Of a stretch of 64,000 nucleotides of DNA, positions 1 to 8,571 are shown piece after piece. Made by a program: the position numbers and the translations under genes. Where the stretch lies: assembly GCF_030388665.1 (NCBI RefSeq), contig NZ_CP128846.1, forward strand, positions 8,032,001 to 8,096,000. Reading direction: 5' to 3'. Numbering within the stretch: the stretch's first letter is position 1; every line of letters begins with the position of its first letter. Below the pieces are notes generated by a model, which searched no databases, was not told where the DNA came from, and saw nothing but the letters and a program-made list of their open reading frames with translations. The DNA is from Streptomyces flavofungini (lineage in GTDB: Bacteria > Actinomycetota > Actinomycetes > Streptomycetales > Streptomycetaceae).

Positions 1-2
1 AC

Positions 3-608
3 ATGCGGGCGTACATGAAGGACATCGCGCCGTTCCTCGGCCTCGCCTCGCCGGTGCGGCGCGCGCTGCACCGGGACGTCCTCGCCGGGACGCCGCGCCC
101 CGACGAGGCGGACTGCGCCGCGATCGCCCTGCGCTGCTGGGAGCTGCCGGAGCGCGAGTACCAGTACTTCGCCGTCGACTACCTGCGGCGCCACGTGCGG
201 CGGTGCTCGTCCGGCTTCCTGCCCGTCGCCCGGCACCTGGTCACGACCCGCCCGTGGTGGGACACCGTCGACGCGCTCGCCGCGCACGTCGTGGGCGCCC
301 TCGTCGCCGCCGACCCCGCGCTCAAGGCCGACATGGACGCCTGGATCGAGGACGAGGACCTGTGGGCGGCCAGGACCGCGCTCCTCCACCAGCTGCGCTA
401 CAAGCACGCCACCGACACCGGCCGCCTCTTCGCGTACTGCGAACGCCAGGCACGCCACCCCGACTTCTTCATCCGCAAGGCCATCGGCTGGTGCCTGCGG
501 GAGTACGCGAAGACGGACCCCGACGCCGTACGGGACTTCGTCGCCCGGCACCGGGAGGCCCTCGCACCCCTCTCCGTGCGCGAGGCGCTGAAGAACATCG
601 GGGGCTGA
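3..608 (+). CDS. AlkD-like DNA alkylation repair glycosylase (5' partial)
   Basis: Only the C-terminal 201 codons are present; the reading frame is open to the window edge, so the true start lies upstream. The protein matches the AlkD family of HEAT-repeat DNA glycosylases (about 235 aa), which excise N3- and N7-alkylated bases. Visible hallmarks are ELPEREYQY, the RPWWDTVD segment (near residues 84-90 here, corresponding to the Trp/Asp pair of the AlkD active cleft) and FFIRKAIGWCLREYAKT with the conserved Trp and Arg. The gene ends about 370 bp before tuf3. Family assignment is firm; exact substrate is inferred from the family. Confidence 0.9.
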   Translation: MRAYMKDIAPFLGLASPVRRALHRDVLAGTPRPDEADCAAIALRCWELPEREYQYFAVDYLRRHVRRCSSGFLPVARHLVTTRPWWDTVDALAAHVVGALVAADPALKADMDAWIEDEDLWAARTALLHQLRYKHATDTGRLFAYCERQARHPDFFIRKAIGWCLREYAKTDPDAVRDFVARHREALAPLSVREALKNIGG

Positions 609-621
609 CGGGGCACAACTG

Positions 622-671
622 CCCTGTGCGGCCGGTGTGTCAGGACTTCCCTGTGCGGCCGGTGTGTCAGG
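622..671. repeat. Perfect 23-bp direct repeat, 27-bp period
   Basis: A 23-bp unit beginning CCCTGTGCGGCCGG occurs at 622-644 and again at 649-671, separated by only four bases. It lies just after the alkD stop codon and upstream of tuf3. It could be a duplicated regulator-binding site or simple slippage; nothing in the sequence decides between these. Confidence 0.8.
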
Positions 672-704
672 GAAAATGATTCGACGCGGACCAGGGCGTC
701 AGCA

Positions 705-854
705 ATGATCGTCGACATGTTCCGGCACGCCTCCCTCCCGCTCACGTCCGCAGTCGCGGACGCGGTCGAGGCTGCCGTCCCGCCGCTCGCCCTCGCGGTC
801 ACCGCACCGCCGGCCGCACTCGCCGCACTTCCTTCCGACGGCGCCCGAAGCTGA
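705..854 (+). CDS. Possible 49-aa ORF upstream of tuf3
   Basis: An ATG-initiated frame encodes 49 residues, starting [17 protein letters not shown] and ending DGARS, rich in Ala and Pro. There is no clear Shine-Dalgarno sequence and no recognised domain. It lies in the long tuf3 leader region, so it may be untranslated leader rather than a gene. The rest of 609-975 holds only the 23-bp direct repeat and the tuf3 ribosome binding site. Confidence 0.2.
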   Translation: MIVDMFRHASLPLTSAVADAVEAAVPPLALAVTAPPAALAALPSDGARS

Positions 855-975
855 CCCTCCCCGGACATTCCGGCGGACCCCGCAGGGGGAGGGTCGGCCA
901 GGCCCCCGGGGGTCCCCGTCCGCAGGCCGTCCGTGCCGCGGGCCACACCTTTCGAGTTCCGGAGAAGGAACCACC

Positions 976-2160
976 ATGTCCAAGAAGGCTTACGTCCGCA
1001 CCAAGCCTCACCTCAACATCGGCACGATGGGCCACGTCGACCACGGCAAGACCACCCTGACCGCCGCCATCACCAAGGTCCTCAGCGAGCGCGGCACCGG
1101 CACGTTCGTGCCCTTCGACCGCATCGACCGGGCTCCTGAGGAGGCGCAGCGCGGCATCACCATCAACATCGCGCACGTCGAGTACGAGACCGACACCCGG
1201 CACTACGCCCACGTCGACATGCCCGGCCACGCCGACTACGTGAAGAACATGGTCACGGGCGCCGCGCAGCTCGACGGCGCGATCCTCGTCGTGTCCGCGC
1301 TCGACGGCATCATGCCGCAGACCGCCGAGCACGTGCTGCTCGCCCGGCAGGTCGGCGTCGACCACATCGTCGTGGCCCTGAACAAGGCGGACGCGGGCGA
1401 CCCGGAGCTGACCGACCTGGTCGAGCTGGAGGTCCGCGAGCTGTTGTCCGCGCACGGGTACGGCGGGTACAGCGGGGACACCGTGCCCGTGGTCCGGGTC
1501 TCCGGGCTCAAGGCCCTCGCGGGCGACCCGCGGTGGACGGCGTCGATCGAGGCGCTGCTCGACGCGGTGGACACCTACGTCCCGATGCCCGAGCGGTACG
1601 TCGACGCGCCGTTCCTGCTCCCGGTCGAGAACGTCCTCACCATCACCGGCCGGGGCACCGTCGTCACCGGCGCCGTCGAGCGCGGCACCGTCCGCGTCGG
1701 CGACCGGGTGCAGGTGCTCGGCACCGACGGCGACACCGAGACGGTCGTCACCGGCCTGGAGACCTTCGGCAAGCCGATGGACTCCGCGCAGGCCGGTGAC
1801 AACGTCGCGCTGCTCCTGCGCGGCATGCCACGCGACGGCGTCCGCCGCGGCCATGTGGTCGCGGCGCCGGGCAGCCTCAGTCCGAGCCGCCGCTTCACCG
1901 CGCAGGTGTACGTCCTCTCCACCCGTGAGGGCGGCCGCAGCACTCCGGTGTCCACGGGGTACCGCCCGCAGTTCTACATCCGCACCGCGGACGTGGTCGG
2001 GGACATCGACCTCGGCGAGGCGGCCGTCGCCCGGCCCGGCGACACGGTGACGTTGACCGTGGAGCTGGGCCGCGAGGTCCCCCTGGAGCCGGGGCTCGGG
2101 TTCGCCATCCGCGAGGGCGGGCGGACCGTGGGCGCGGGCACGGTCACGGAGGTCGGCTGA
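976..2160 (+). CDS. tuf3: Divergent elongation factor EF-Tu3
   Basis: A 394-aa EF-Tu, the GTPase that delivers aminoacyl-tRNA to the ribosome. The P-loop GHVDHGKT (residues 19-26), switch II DMPGHAD (81-87), NKAD guanine-specificity motif, and domains II and III ([18 protein letters not shown]) are all present. The usual DCPGH is DMPGH here and the effector loop reads [13 protein letters not shown]. It stands alone, not in an str operon with fus and rps genes, as expected for the third Streptomyces tuf. A strong ribosome site (GGAGAAGGA) precedes the ATG. Established knowledge: tuf3 in S. coelicolor is under positive stringent control, and EF-Tu3 of S. ramocissimus resists kirromycin-class and other EF-Tu inhibitors. 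Whether this copy is resistant is inference. Confidence 0.93.
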   Translation: MSKKAYVRTKPHLNIGTMGHVDHGKTTLTAAITKVLSERGTGTFVPFDRIDRAPEEAQRGITINIAHVEYETDTRHYAHVDMPGHADYVKNMVTGAAQLDGAILVVSALDGIMPQTAEHVLLARQVGVDHIVVALNKADAGDPELTDLVELEVRELLSAHGYGGYSGDTVPVVRVSGLKALAGDPRWTASIEALLDAVDTYVPMPERYVDAPFLLPVENVLTITGRGTVVTGAVERGTVRVGDRVQVLGTDGDTETVVTGLETFGKPMDSAQAGDNVALLLRGMPRDGVRRGHVVAAPGSLSPSRRFTAQVYVLSTREGGRSTPVSTGYRPQFYIRTADVVGDIDLGEAAVARPGDTVTLTVELGREVPLEPGLGFAIREGGRTVGAGTVTEVG

Positions 2161-2190
2161 CGCCCTGCCGTCCGGTCCCGTCCCGTGGGA

Positions 2191-2224
2191 CGACGCCCCG
2201 CCGCTCCACGGCGGCGGGGCGTCG
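2191..2224 (+). terminator. Rho-independent-like hairpin after tuf3
   Basis: A perfect 14-bp inverted repeat (CGACGCCCCGCCGC at 2191-2204 and its complement at 2211-2224) with a 6-nt loop lies 31 bp after the tuf3 stop. No T-tract follows, as is usual in Streptomyces. Confidence 0.8.
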
Positions 2225-2231
2225 CGGCGGG

Positions 2232-2308
2232 GGCGGGCCACTTCCGGCCGGAGGGCGGGCCCGCTTCCGCTCAGAGGCGGGTCCGCTTCCGGTCAGGGGG
2301 CGGGCCCA
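2232..2308. repeat. Degenerate 22-bp tandem repeat
   Basis: Three tandem copies of a 22-bp unit with core GGCGGGYCCGCTTCCG start at 2232, 2254 and 2276, with a partial fourth from 2299. The array lies between the tuf3 terminator and the next start codon. The second and third copies are nearly identical, suggesting recent duplication. Confidence 0.7.
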
Positions 2309-2358
2309 CCCCCTGCCGAGGGCATGGAAAGAGGGACGGATGCGGGCACAATGGAGCG

Positions 2359-3306
2359 GTGAACGAGCCCGCCGAGCGATCCGGACCCGAGGCGATACCC
2401 GAAGCGCCCGCCGGGGCGATACCCGAAGCGCGTACCGAGGCGTCGGCCGCCGCGCCCTCCGACGCGGAGCCGGTCCCCGTCACCCGCGCCGTCGACCACG
2501 GCACCGCGAAGCTGCTCCCCGACGTGGACCGGGCGCGCGCCTGGCTCCTGACCGTCGACGGGGCCCCGCAGTCCTACGTCGACCTGGACGAGCCCACCTA
2601 CCTGGAGTTCGAGTACGCCCGCAGGCTCGGGCACTTCCTGGACACCGTCGCCGCGCCGGGCCGCCCGCTGGGCGTGGTGCACCTCGGTGGAGGCGCCCTC
2701 ACGCTGCCGCGCTATGTCGCCGTGACCCGGCCGGGTTCGCGGCAGGACGTGGTCGACGCGGACCGGGGGCTGCTCGAACTCGTCGTCGAGGAACTGCCGC
2801 TGCCCGCGGGGTCCGGGATCACCACGCACGGCGCGGACGCCCGCGCCTGGGTGGAGGCCGCGCCCGCGGCGAGCGCCGACGTGGTCGTGGGCGACGCCTT
2901 CGGCGGCTCCCGGGTGCCCGCGCACCTCACGTCGGACGCGTACGCCCGTGCCGTGCGCCGTGTGCTGCGCGCGGACGGCTGCTACGCCGCGAACCTCGCC
3001 GACGGCGCTCCCTTCGCCTTCCTCCGCTCCCAACTGGCCACCTTCGCCACGGTCTTCGAGGAGCTCGCGCTGATCGCCGAGCCGGCCGTGCTGCGCGGCC
3101 GCCGCTTCGGCAACGCCGTGCTGCTCGCCTCCCGTGAACCGGTCGACGTGGACGCGCTCGTCCGGCGCACCGCCGCGGACACGTTCCCCGCGCGGGTCGT
3201 GCACGGGGAGGCGCTGCGGGGCTTCATCGGGGACGCTCGGGTCGTGCGGGACGCGGACGCCGAGGCCTCGCCGGAGCCGCCGGACGGGGCGTTCAGCGTC
3301 GGCTGA
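2359..3306 (+). CDS. Spermidine-synthase-like SAM-fold protein
   Basis: A 315-aa protein with a Rossmann-like nucleotide fold: VVHLGGGALTLPRYVA (glycine-rich loop), an acidic strand end (DVVDADRGLLELV) and ADVVVGDAFGGSRVP, the pattern of spermidine-synthase-like methyltransferase-fold proteins. About 60 N-terminal residues are Pro/Ala/Glu-rich and probably disordered. No membrane segments, so it is the soluble form rather than the fused MFS form. GTG at 2359 was chosen because the upstream frame is the repeat array; GGAG just before it is a weak ribosome site. Substrate cannot be told: true polyamine synthesis is uncertain since many actinobacterial members have no demonstrated activity. Confidence 0.75.
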   Translation: MNEPAERSGPEAIPEAPAGAIPEARTEASAAAPSDAEPVPVTRAVDHGTAKLLPDVDRARAWLLTVDGAPQSYVDLDEPTYLEFEYARRLGHFLDTVAAPGRPLGVVHLGGGALTLPRYVAVTRPGSRQDVVDADRGLLELVVEELPLPAGSGITTHGADARAWVEAAPAASADVVVGDAFGGSRVPAHLTSDAYARAVRRVLRADGCYAANLADGAPFAFLRSQLATFATVFEELALIAEPAVLRGRRFGNAVLLASREPVDVDALVRRTAADTFPARVVHGEALRGFIGDARVVRDADAEASPEPPDGAFSVG

Positions 3307-3333
3307 GCGCGGAGCGTCGGGCGTCGCCTCCGA

Positions 3334-3349
3334 GTCCGGCCCCCCGGAC
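3334..3349. terminator. Weak bidirectional hairpin between convergent genes
   Basis: GTCCGG at 3334-3339 pairs with CCGGAC at 3344-3349 around four C residues, between the spermidine-synthase-like gene and the convergent MFS gene. The stem is only 6 bp. Confidence 0.35.
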
Positions 3350-3367
3350 CCGGCCCTCGGCCCCGGC

Positions 3368-4672
3368 TCAGGCCGACGGTTTCTCCGACGGCACCGGGAC
3401 CGAAGTCGCCGCCTCGGCCGCCGGTGCCTGTGCGGCCACCACCGCGTTCGTGCGCCGCGTCAGGTTCCGCACGTCCGGCACGAGCAGCACCGCCGCCGTC
3501 ACCACGACCACGAGGATCGCGCACCCCCACAGGGAGTTCGACCGGCCGAAGGTCTGCTCGGCGGGGCCTGCGAGCGCCGTGGCCAGCGGCACCATCGCCA
3601 CGGAGCCGAACCAGTCGTACGCCGCGACGCGCGACAGCTTCTCCTCCGGGATCTCCTGGTGCATGGCCGTCATCCACGAGACGCCGAACACCTCGATGGC
3701 GACACCGCTCACGAACATCACCGCGGCGAGCCCGGCCACCGGCAGCGGCACCGCGAGCGCCGCGGACGGCGCGGCCAGCGGGAAGACGCACAGCGTACCG
3801 GCGAGCAGCAGCCGCCGCGGCTTCCAGCGCATCATCAGGAGCGCCCCGCCGACCGTGCCCGCGCCGAACGCCCCGAGCGCGAGCCCCCACGGCCCCGCGC
3901 CGCCCAGCTCGTCCTCGGCGACCAGCGGCCCGAACACGGACTCGGCCGCGCCGACGACCGCCACCACCACCGAGAACTGCGCCACGATCGACCACAGCCA
4001 GGGCCGCCCGACGAACTCGCGCCAGCCGTCCCGCAGATCGGCGAGCAGCCCGCCGCCGGGGGCGCGCCGCGGGATGTGGCCGACGTCGAGGAACACGCGC
4101 AGCGCGCCCGCGGCGGCGAACGCCACCGCGTCCACGGCGAGCACCCAGCCGGGCCCGATCACCGCGACCAGCAGGCCGCCGAGCGCCGCGCCGCCGAGGC
4201 CCGCGCCCTGCATGGCCATCCGGTACAGCGCGAAGGCGCGCCCGGCCTGCTCGCCGGTGACGGACGACAGGAGCATGCCCTCGGACGCGGGCCCGAAGAA
4301 GGCCTGGCCGGTACCGCCGAGCGCGGTGAGCAGCATCATCTGCCACAGCTGCGGATCACCGGCGAGCACGACGGCGGCGAACGCGGCCTGGGAGACGCAG
4401 TTGAGGGCGTTGGCGGCGACCATGACGTGGTGCCGCGGCAGCCGGTCGGCCACCGCGCCGCCGACGAGCAGGAACAGCACCAGCGGCAGCGTCCGGGCGG
4501 CGGCGACCAGACCGACGTCGCCGCCGTCGCCCCCGGAGTCGAGCACGGCGAACGCCGCCGCGATGAGCGCGCCGTGGCCGCCGAGGTTGGTGATGATCGC
4601 GGCGGCGGTGAGGAGCGTGTAGTTGCGACTGGCCCACGAGGGGCGGCGGGACGGGGCGGGAGAGATCACCAC
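3368..4672 (-). CDS. MFS-family exporter
   Basis: A 434-aa polytopic protein with about 12 hydrophobic helices and the MFS motif-A-like loop GGAVADRLPRHHVM between helices 2 and 3. It resembles the MFS_3 group (EntS/MefA-like drug or siderophore exporters). The start is GTG at 4672. The C-terminal tail is Ala/Pro/Ser-rich and cytoplasmic. A perfect 18-bp palindrome lies 35-73 bp upstream of the start. The exported substrate is unknown; there is no biosynthetic gene beside it. Confidence 0.8.
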   Translation of the reverse strand: MVISPAPSRRPSWASRNYTLLTAAAIITNLGGHGALIAAAFAVLDSGGDGGDVGLVAAARTLPLVLFLLVGGAVADRLPRHHVMVAANALNCVSQAAFAAVVLAGDPQLWQMMLLTALGGTGQAFFGPASEGMLLSSVTGEQAGRAFALYRMAMQGAGLGGAALGGLLVAVIGPGWVLAVDAVAFAAAGALRVFLDVGHIPRRAPGGGLLADLRDGWREFVGRPWLWSIVAQFSVVVAVVGAAESVFGPLVAEDELGGAGPWGLALGAFGAGTVGGALLMMRWKPRRLLLAGTLCVFPLAAPSAALAVPLPVAGLAAVMFVSGVAIEVFGVSWMTAMHQEIPEEKLSRVAAYDWFGSVAMVPLATALAGPAEQTFGRSNSLWGCAILVVVVTAAVLLVPDVRNLTRRTNAVVAAQAPAAEAATSVPVPSEKPSA

Positions 4673-4706
4673 GGGACTATCCCCGGCGGGGCATAGTCAT
4701 GACAAG

Positions 4707-4745
4707 CCGATTCTCCGGTCGCCGTCACGGCGACCGGAGAATCGG
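4707..4745. terminator. Perfect 18-bp inverted repeat, 3-nt loop
   Basis: CCGATTCTCCGGTCGCCG at 4707-4724 is followed by TCA and its exact complement at 4728-4745. It sits between the stop of the upstream minus-strand gene (4840) and the start of the MFS gene (4672). The most likely role is terminator for the gene read from 5943, but its long perfect symmetry would also suit a regulator operator for the MFS exporter. Confidence 0.7.
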
Positions 4746-4839
4746 TTCGGGACTCAGGACCGGCGCGGCGGGCGCGCGGTCCGAGCGCGCCGGGACGTGG
4801 CCCGGCGTGGGCAGAACTCGGCGCGACGGCGAGTCGGGC

Positions 4840-5943
4840 TCAGGAGGCGTCCTCGGGGTCGCCATGCAGCCGCACCGTCGAGAGGATCTTCTTCACCTGG
4901 GCGTCGGAGACCTCGTCCTTCACGCCCTTGGCGCCGTACATCGACCAGGCCACGTAGTCACCCGACGCGTTCTTGAACGCGAACGTCGTGGCCTTGCCCT
5001 CGGAGTCGCACTTGTCCGAGCCGGCGGCACCGGACGTCGTGGACGTCGTGACACTGCCCTTGATGCCGGCCTTGGTGGTGTACGACTTGACCTCGCCGAT
5101 CTTGATCTTCTTCTTGTCGGACTTCTTCTGGCCGGTGTAGCCGCCGAAGACCCACCACGCCGAGTCGTTGCGGGCGACGTCCTTGGTGTTCTTGGCGCCG
5201 TTCTGGCCCTTGGTGCCGACGACCGCGAGCGCGGTGTCGTCCTTCCGCCCGTCCTTGTCGTCGTCGGACGTGCACCACTTCTCTTTGAAGATGGCGGGCG
5301 CGGACATGATGATCAGCGCGCTGCCGTCGTCCTTCTTGCGGTCCTCGAAACCGATGAAGGTGTCCGGCGACTTGATCGTCCAGTCCGCCGGGACGTCGAA
5401 GGCGGTGCCCCACTTGGGGTTCACCACGACCTGCCAGCCGGGGATGGTCGGCTTGGGGTCGCCGTCCGTGCCGCGCGGGTTGTCGTCGTCCGACGCCGTG
5501 GGGCTCGGCTTCTTGGTGACGGACTTCGACGGCTTGGGGGCCGCCTTGTCCGCCTTGTCGTCGTCGCCGTCACCGCCGAGGACCAGGAAACCGGTGACGC
5601 CCGCGGCCGCGACCACGGCGATCGCTGCGACGATGGCCGTGACCTTGGTCTTGTTGCCGCCGCCGCTCCCACCGCCGCTCTGGTCGGGCCCGCCCGCCTG
5701 GGGCGTCCCCATCGGGAACGTCGGCGCGCCCCACTGCGGCTGCCCGGGCTGCGTGGGCGGGCCCACGGGGGGCTGCCCGGCGGGCGGCTGCTGGTAGGGA
5801 TTGGGCTGCTGGGGCCCGGGCTGTTGCTGGTAGCCGGGCTGCTGATACGGATTGGGCTGCTGGTACCCGGGCTGCTGGTACGGGTTCTGACCCTGGTCCT
5901 GCGGGTTCTGCTCGCCCCCGGGCGGCTGCTGTTCTGGCCACAT
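4840..5943 (-). CDS. Pro/Gln-rich membrane-anchored protein, paralogue A
   Basis: A 367-aa protein starting MWPEQQPPGG. Residues about 1-110 are a low-complexity cytoplasmic domain with repeats of NPYQQPGYQQP; one membrane helix follows (VTAIVAAIAVVAAAGVTGFLVL), then an acidic linker and an extracellular domain with PGWQVVVNPKWGTAFDVP, KWCTSDDDKDGRKDD and a C-terminal STVRLHGDP motif. It shares these motifs in the same order with the next upstream gene (6078-7094), so the two are tandem duplicates. Two conserved Cys in the outer domain may form a disulfide. The ATG at 5943 is preferred to an upstream frame extension because it begins the conserved low-complexity region. Function unknown. Confidence 0.85.
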   Translation of the reverse strand: MWPEQQPPGGEQNPQDQGQNPYQQPGYQQPNPYQQPGYQQQPGPQQPNPYQQPPAGQPPVGPPTQPGQPQWGAPTFPMGTPQAGGPDQSGGGSGGGNKTKVTAIVAAIAVVAAAGVTGFLVLGGDGDDDKADKAAPKPSKSVTKKPSPTASDDDNPRGTDGDPKPTIPGWQVVVNPKWGTAFDVPADWTIKSPDTFIGFEDRKKDDGSALIIMSAPAIFKEKWCTSDDDKDGRKDDTALAVVGTKGQNGAKNTKDVARNDSAWWVFGGYTGQKKSDKKKIKIGEVKSYTTKAGIKGSVTTSTTSGAAGSDKCDSEGKATTFAFKNASGDYVAWSMYGAKGVKDEVSDAQVKKILSTVRLHGDPEDAS

Positions 5944-6077
5944 GGCCAGTAACCATAGATGGGCCGGGCCCCGGGTGCCACGCCCGGTCGACTGCCGGAC
6001 CGGCACCGGAGCCGGGGGCGGACGAAGCAGTGACGAAGTGGTGAAGAAGTAGTACTGATGGGCGTGAGATCAGTGCG

Positions 6078-7094
6078 TCAGCCCGTCGGTTTGCCGTGCA
6101 GCCGCACCGTCGAGAGGATCTTCATGATCGTCGCGTCCGGGATCTCCTCCTGGACGCCCCGGGCGCCGTACAGGCTCCAGGACACGAACTCGCCCTCGGA
6201 GTTCTTGAAGCCGAACGTGATCGCCTTGCCGTCGGACGCGCACTTGCCCCGCTGGGGCGTGTTCGTCGACTTGCCCCACGCGATGCTGCCCTTGATGCCG
6301 GACTTGGTGGTGTACGGCTTCGCCTTCTCGTCGTACGTCATGGTCTTCTTGTCCGGCTGCGTGTAGCCGCCGTAGATCCACCAGCCGACGGTGTTGATCG
6401 CGACCTCGTCGGTGTTCTTGCCGCCGCGCCCGCCCTTGGTGCCCGCCGCGGCCAGCTCGGTGTCCTCGGACCGGCCGTCCTTGTCCTCGTCGGAGGTGCA
6501 CCACTTGGGCTTGAGGACGGCGGGCGAACCCATCGTCGCCACCGGCTCGCCCGTCTTGTGGTCCTCCATGTTGATGGCCCGGCCCGGACCCGCCACCTGC
6601 CAGGTGGGCGGTACGTCGAAGGCGGTGCCCCACTTGGGGTTCACCACGACCTGCCAGCCCGGCACGGTCGGCTTCGGCTCGCCGCTGTCCGTGCCCCGGC
6701 CGCTGTCGTCGCCGTCCGACGGCGAGGACGGCTTGTCGGCCGCCTGCTCCGAGGAGTCGGCCTTGCCCGCCTTGTCGGACTTGTCGTTGTCGTCGCCGAG
6801 TATGAGAAAGCCGGTGACGCCCACGGCCACGACCACGGCGGCCGCAGCGACGATCGCGATGACCTTGGTCCGGTTCCCGCCGCCGTTTCCGCTGCCGCCC
6901 GCATCCGGCGGCTGCGGCGCGCCCGGGTGGGTCGGGGCGCCGGCCCACTGCCCCTGCGGCCCGGCGGTGGGCTGCTGGTAGGCGCCGGGCTGCGCGTGGC
7001 CGGGCTGCTGGGGCTGCTGATATCCCGGCTGCTGGTAGGGGTTCGGCTGCTGGTACCCGGGCTGCTGGTACGGGTTCTGGTCCTGCGGGCTCAT
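6078..7094 (-). CDS. Pro/Gln-rich membrane-anchored protein, paralogue B
   Basis: A 338-aa paralogue of the protein encoded at 4840-5943: N-terminal NPYQQPGYQQP repeats, a single helix (VIAIVAAAAVVVAVGVTGFLIL), acidic Ser/Asp-rich linker, then an outer domain with PGWQVVVNPKWGTAFDVPP, KPKWCTSDEDKDGRSED and STVRLHGKP. Lengths, topology and Cys positions agree, so they arose by tandem duplication. The genes are co-oriented, 134 bp apart. No enzymatic motif is visible. A role as an envelope sensor or protein-interaction scaffold is conjecture from topology. Confidence 0.85.
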   Translation of the reverse strand: MSPQDQNPYQQPGYQQPNPYQQPGYQQPQQPGHAQPGAYQQPTAGPQGQWAGAPTHPGAPQPPDAGGSGNGGGNRTKVIAIVAAAAVVVAVGVTGFLILGDDNDKSDKAGKADSSEQAADKPSSPSDGDDSGRGTDSGEPKPTVPGWQVVVNPKWGTAFDVPPTWQVAGPGRAINMEDHKTGEPVATMGSPAVLKPKWCTSDEDKDGRSEDTELAAAGTKGGRGGKNTDEVAINTVGWWIYGGYTQPDKKTMTYDEKAKPYTTKSGIKGSIAWGKSTNTPQRGKCASDGKAITFGFKNSEGEFVSWSLYGARGVQEEIPDATIMKILSTVRLHGKPTG

Positions 7095-7295
7095 GGCGGA
7101 TCACGATACGGGTGCGGGGTGGGGGCGGCCGCGCGTGCCCTCGCCGTTGCCGAGAGTGCCCCGGATGCGGGGGATTGGGTGCGGCGGGGCGGCCGGAGGG
7201 AGGCGGACGCGCGGGCTGGCGGTCCGGTGCGGGCCGGGGTGCCGGGCGGTCCCGGGTCCCCGGGGGGGCGAACCCCTGGCCAAGGGAGGCTACTC

Positions 7296-7772
7296 GTGGG
7301 TAACATCCCGTGCATGAGCGCAGACCAGATGTCGATCGGCGAGATGCTCGCCGCCACCGTCCCGATGGCCAAGACCCTGAACCTCACGTTCGGCGAGACC
7401 ACGCCCGAGCGGGCTGTGGTCGTGCTTCCGGATCAGAGCGAGTACCACAACCACGTGGGCGGACCGCACGCCGGAGCCATGTTCACGCTGGGCGAGTCCG
7501 CGAGCGGCGCCATCGTGCTCGCCGCCTTCGGGGCGCAGCTCTCGCGGGCCGTGCCGCTCGCGGTGCGCGCCGACATCGCGTACAAGAAGCTCGCGATGGG
7601 GACGGTCACGGCCACCGCCACGCTCGGCCGCCCGGTCGCCGACGTGGTCGCCGAACTGGACGCGGGGCAGCGCCCGGAGTTCCCGGTCGCGATCGCCATC
7701 ACGCGCGAGGACGGCGCCGTGACCGGCGAGATGACCGTCGTGTGGACGCTCCGCCCCAACGAGCCGAAGTAG
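7296..7772 (+). CDS. Hotdog-fold thioesterase-like protein (DUF4442/PaaI type)
   Basis: A protein of about 158 aa with the hotdog signature HNHVGGPHAGAMFTLGESASG, an Asn/His/Gly stretch followed by the long central helix, and ADIAYKKLAMGTVTATATL strands. PaaI/DUF4442 members hydrolyse acyl-CoA thioesters. GTG at 7296 is chosen because GGGAGG lies 6 bp upstream; ATG at 7314 is the alternative but has no ribosome site at proper distance. The gene stands alone, divergent from the Pro/Gln-rich pair. Substrate unknown. Confidence 0.75.
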   Translation: MGNIPCMSADQMSIGEMLAATVPMAKTLNLTFGETTPERAVVVLPDQSEYHNHVGGPHAGAMFTLGESASGAIVLAAFGAQLSRAVPLAVRADIAYKKLAMGTVTATATLGRPVADVVAELDAGQRPEFPVAIAITREDGAVTGEMTVVWTLRPNEPK

Positions 7773-7926
7773 CCCGGAGCGGTTCGGCGGGCCGGAGTGG
7801 TCCGCCGGGCCCGAAGTGCCGCTGGCGCAGGGCTCGGTGATCTCGTCCGGGTCCGTGCCCGTGGAGTCGAGTGCCTGAGTATCCGTACTCAGGTGCGGGC
7901 GGGGCCCGGCGCCGAGCAGGGGGGGC

Positions 7927-8364
7927 ATGAGCCTGCCGAGCGCGCCACCCGCCTTCGACGCGTCCGACGGCGCCGGCATCGGTCGGCGCGCGGACATCGC
8001 CACCGCCGTCGGCCTCTTCCTGCTCGAAGGGGCCGTCCTCTTCGTGGTGTTCGGGGTGTGGCTCCTGTCGGGGGTCTCCTTCTTCCCCGCGGGCGGCACC
8101 GCAGTGGAGCCCGACCCCCTCGACGGCTACCTCGTCGCCGCCGGGGCGGTCGGGCTCTTCGCCGTCCTGGCCGCCGCCGTCGCCTTCCGCGGGCGGGCGG
8201 CGGCGATCGCGTGGGGCCAGGGGCTCATGGCGGCGCGGATCGCCGCGGCGGTGCGCGGCGGCCCGGCGTACCCGGACCGGACGCGCGAGCGGGAACGGCC
8301 CGCGCCGACGTCCACCTGGCAGGGGCGGGTGGGGTGCCGCAGCGGGGGCGACAGCGACGATTGA
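7927..8364 (+). CDS. Small membrane protein, two helices (DUF6234-like)
   Basis: A 145-aa protein with two hydrophobic helices: residues about 25-50 (ATAVGLFLLEGAVLFVVFGV) and about 68-90 (YLVAAGAVGLFAVLAAAVAF), separated by an acidic outer loop EPDPLDGYL. The arrangement resembles the Streptomyces DUF6234 family from memory. The tail after residue 112 is charged and low-complexity. AGGGGGG precedes the ATG. Function unknown. It is followed by the GH3 relic rather than an operon partner. Confidence 0.6.
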   Translation: MSLPSAPPAFDASDGAGIGRRADIATAVGLFLLEGAVLFVVFGVWLLSGVSFFPAGGTAVEPDPLDGYLVAAGAVGLFAVLAAAVAFRGRAAAIAWGQGLMAARIAAAVRGGPAYPDRTRERERPAPTSTWQGRVGCRSGGDSDD

Positions 8365-8489
8365 GTCGTCGACGCGGGCCGCGCTACGGGCGTGCGGACG
8401 GAAGCTGCACGGTCGTGGTGAAGGAGGGCGCCGAGATCCCGGGAGTGGGCGGTGTGCGGGCGGTTTGTACGCCGTCCGCACTGGGGGCA

Positions 8490-8518
8490 TTGACACGAGT
8501 CACCACCGGTCGTAGCTT
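8490..8518 (+). promoter_or_regulatory. HrdB-type promoter of the GH3 relic/esterase operon
   Basis: TTGACA at 8490-8495 and TAGCTT at 8513-8518 are 17 bp apart, close to the vegetative Streptomyces consensus (TTGAC / TAGRRT). It precedes the GH3 remnant, which overlaps the esterase start, so it probably still drives the esterase. Confidence 0.65.
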
Positions 8519-8571
8519 TTCCGCCGCACCGATGGAATCCGACGGTGCGTCAGACGGCGGAGGTGGCGCCC

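Noticed and set aside
5760..5910. Repeated CTGCTGGTA-type sequence resembling a repeat array
   Set aside because: It is the coding repeat for NPYQQPGYQQP in the Pro/Gln-rich protein, with no spacer structure, so not a CRISPR.
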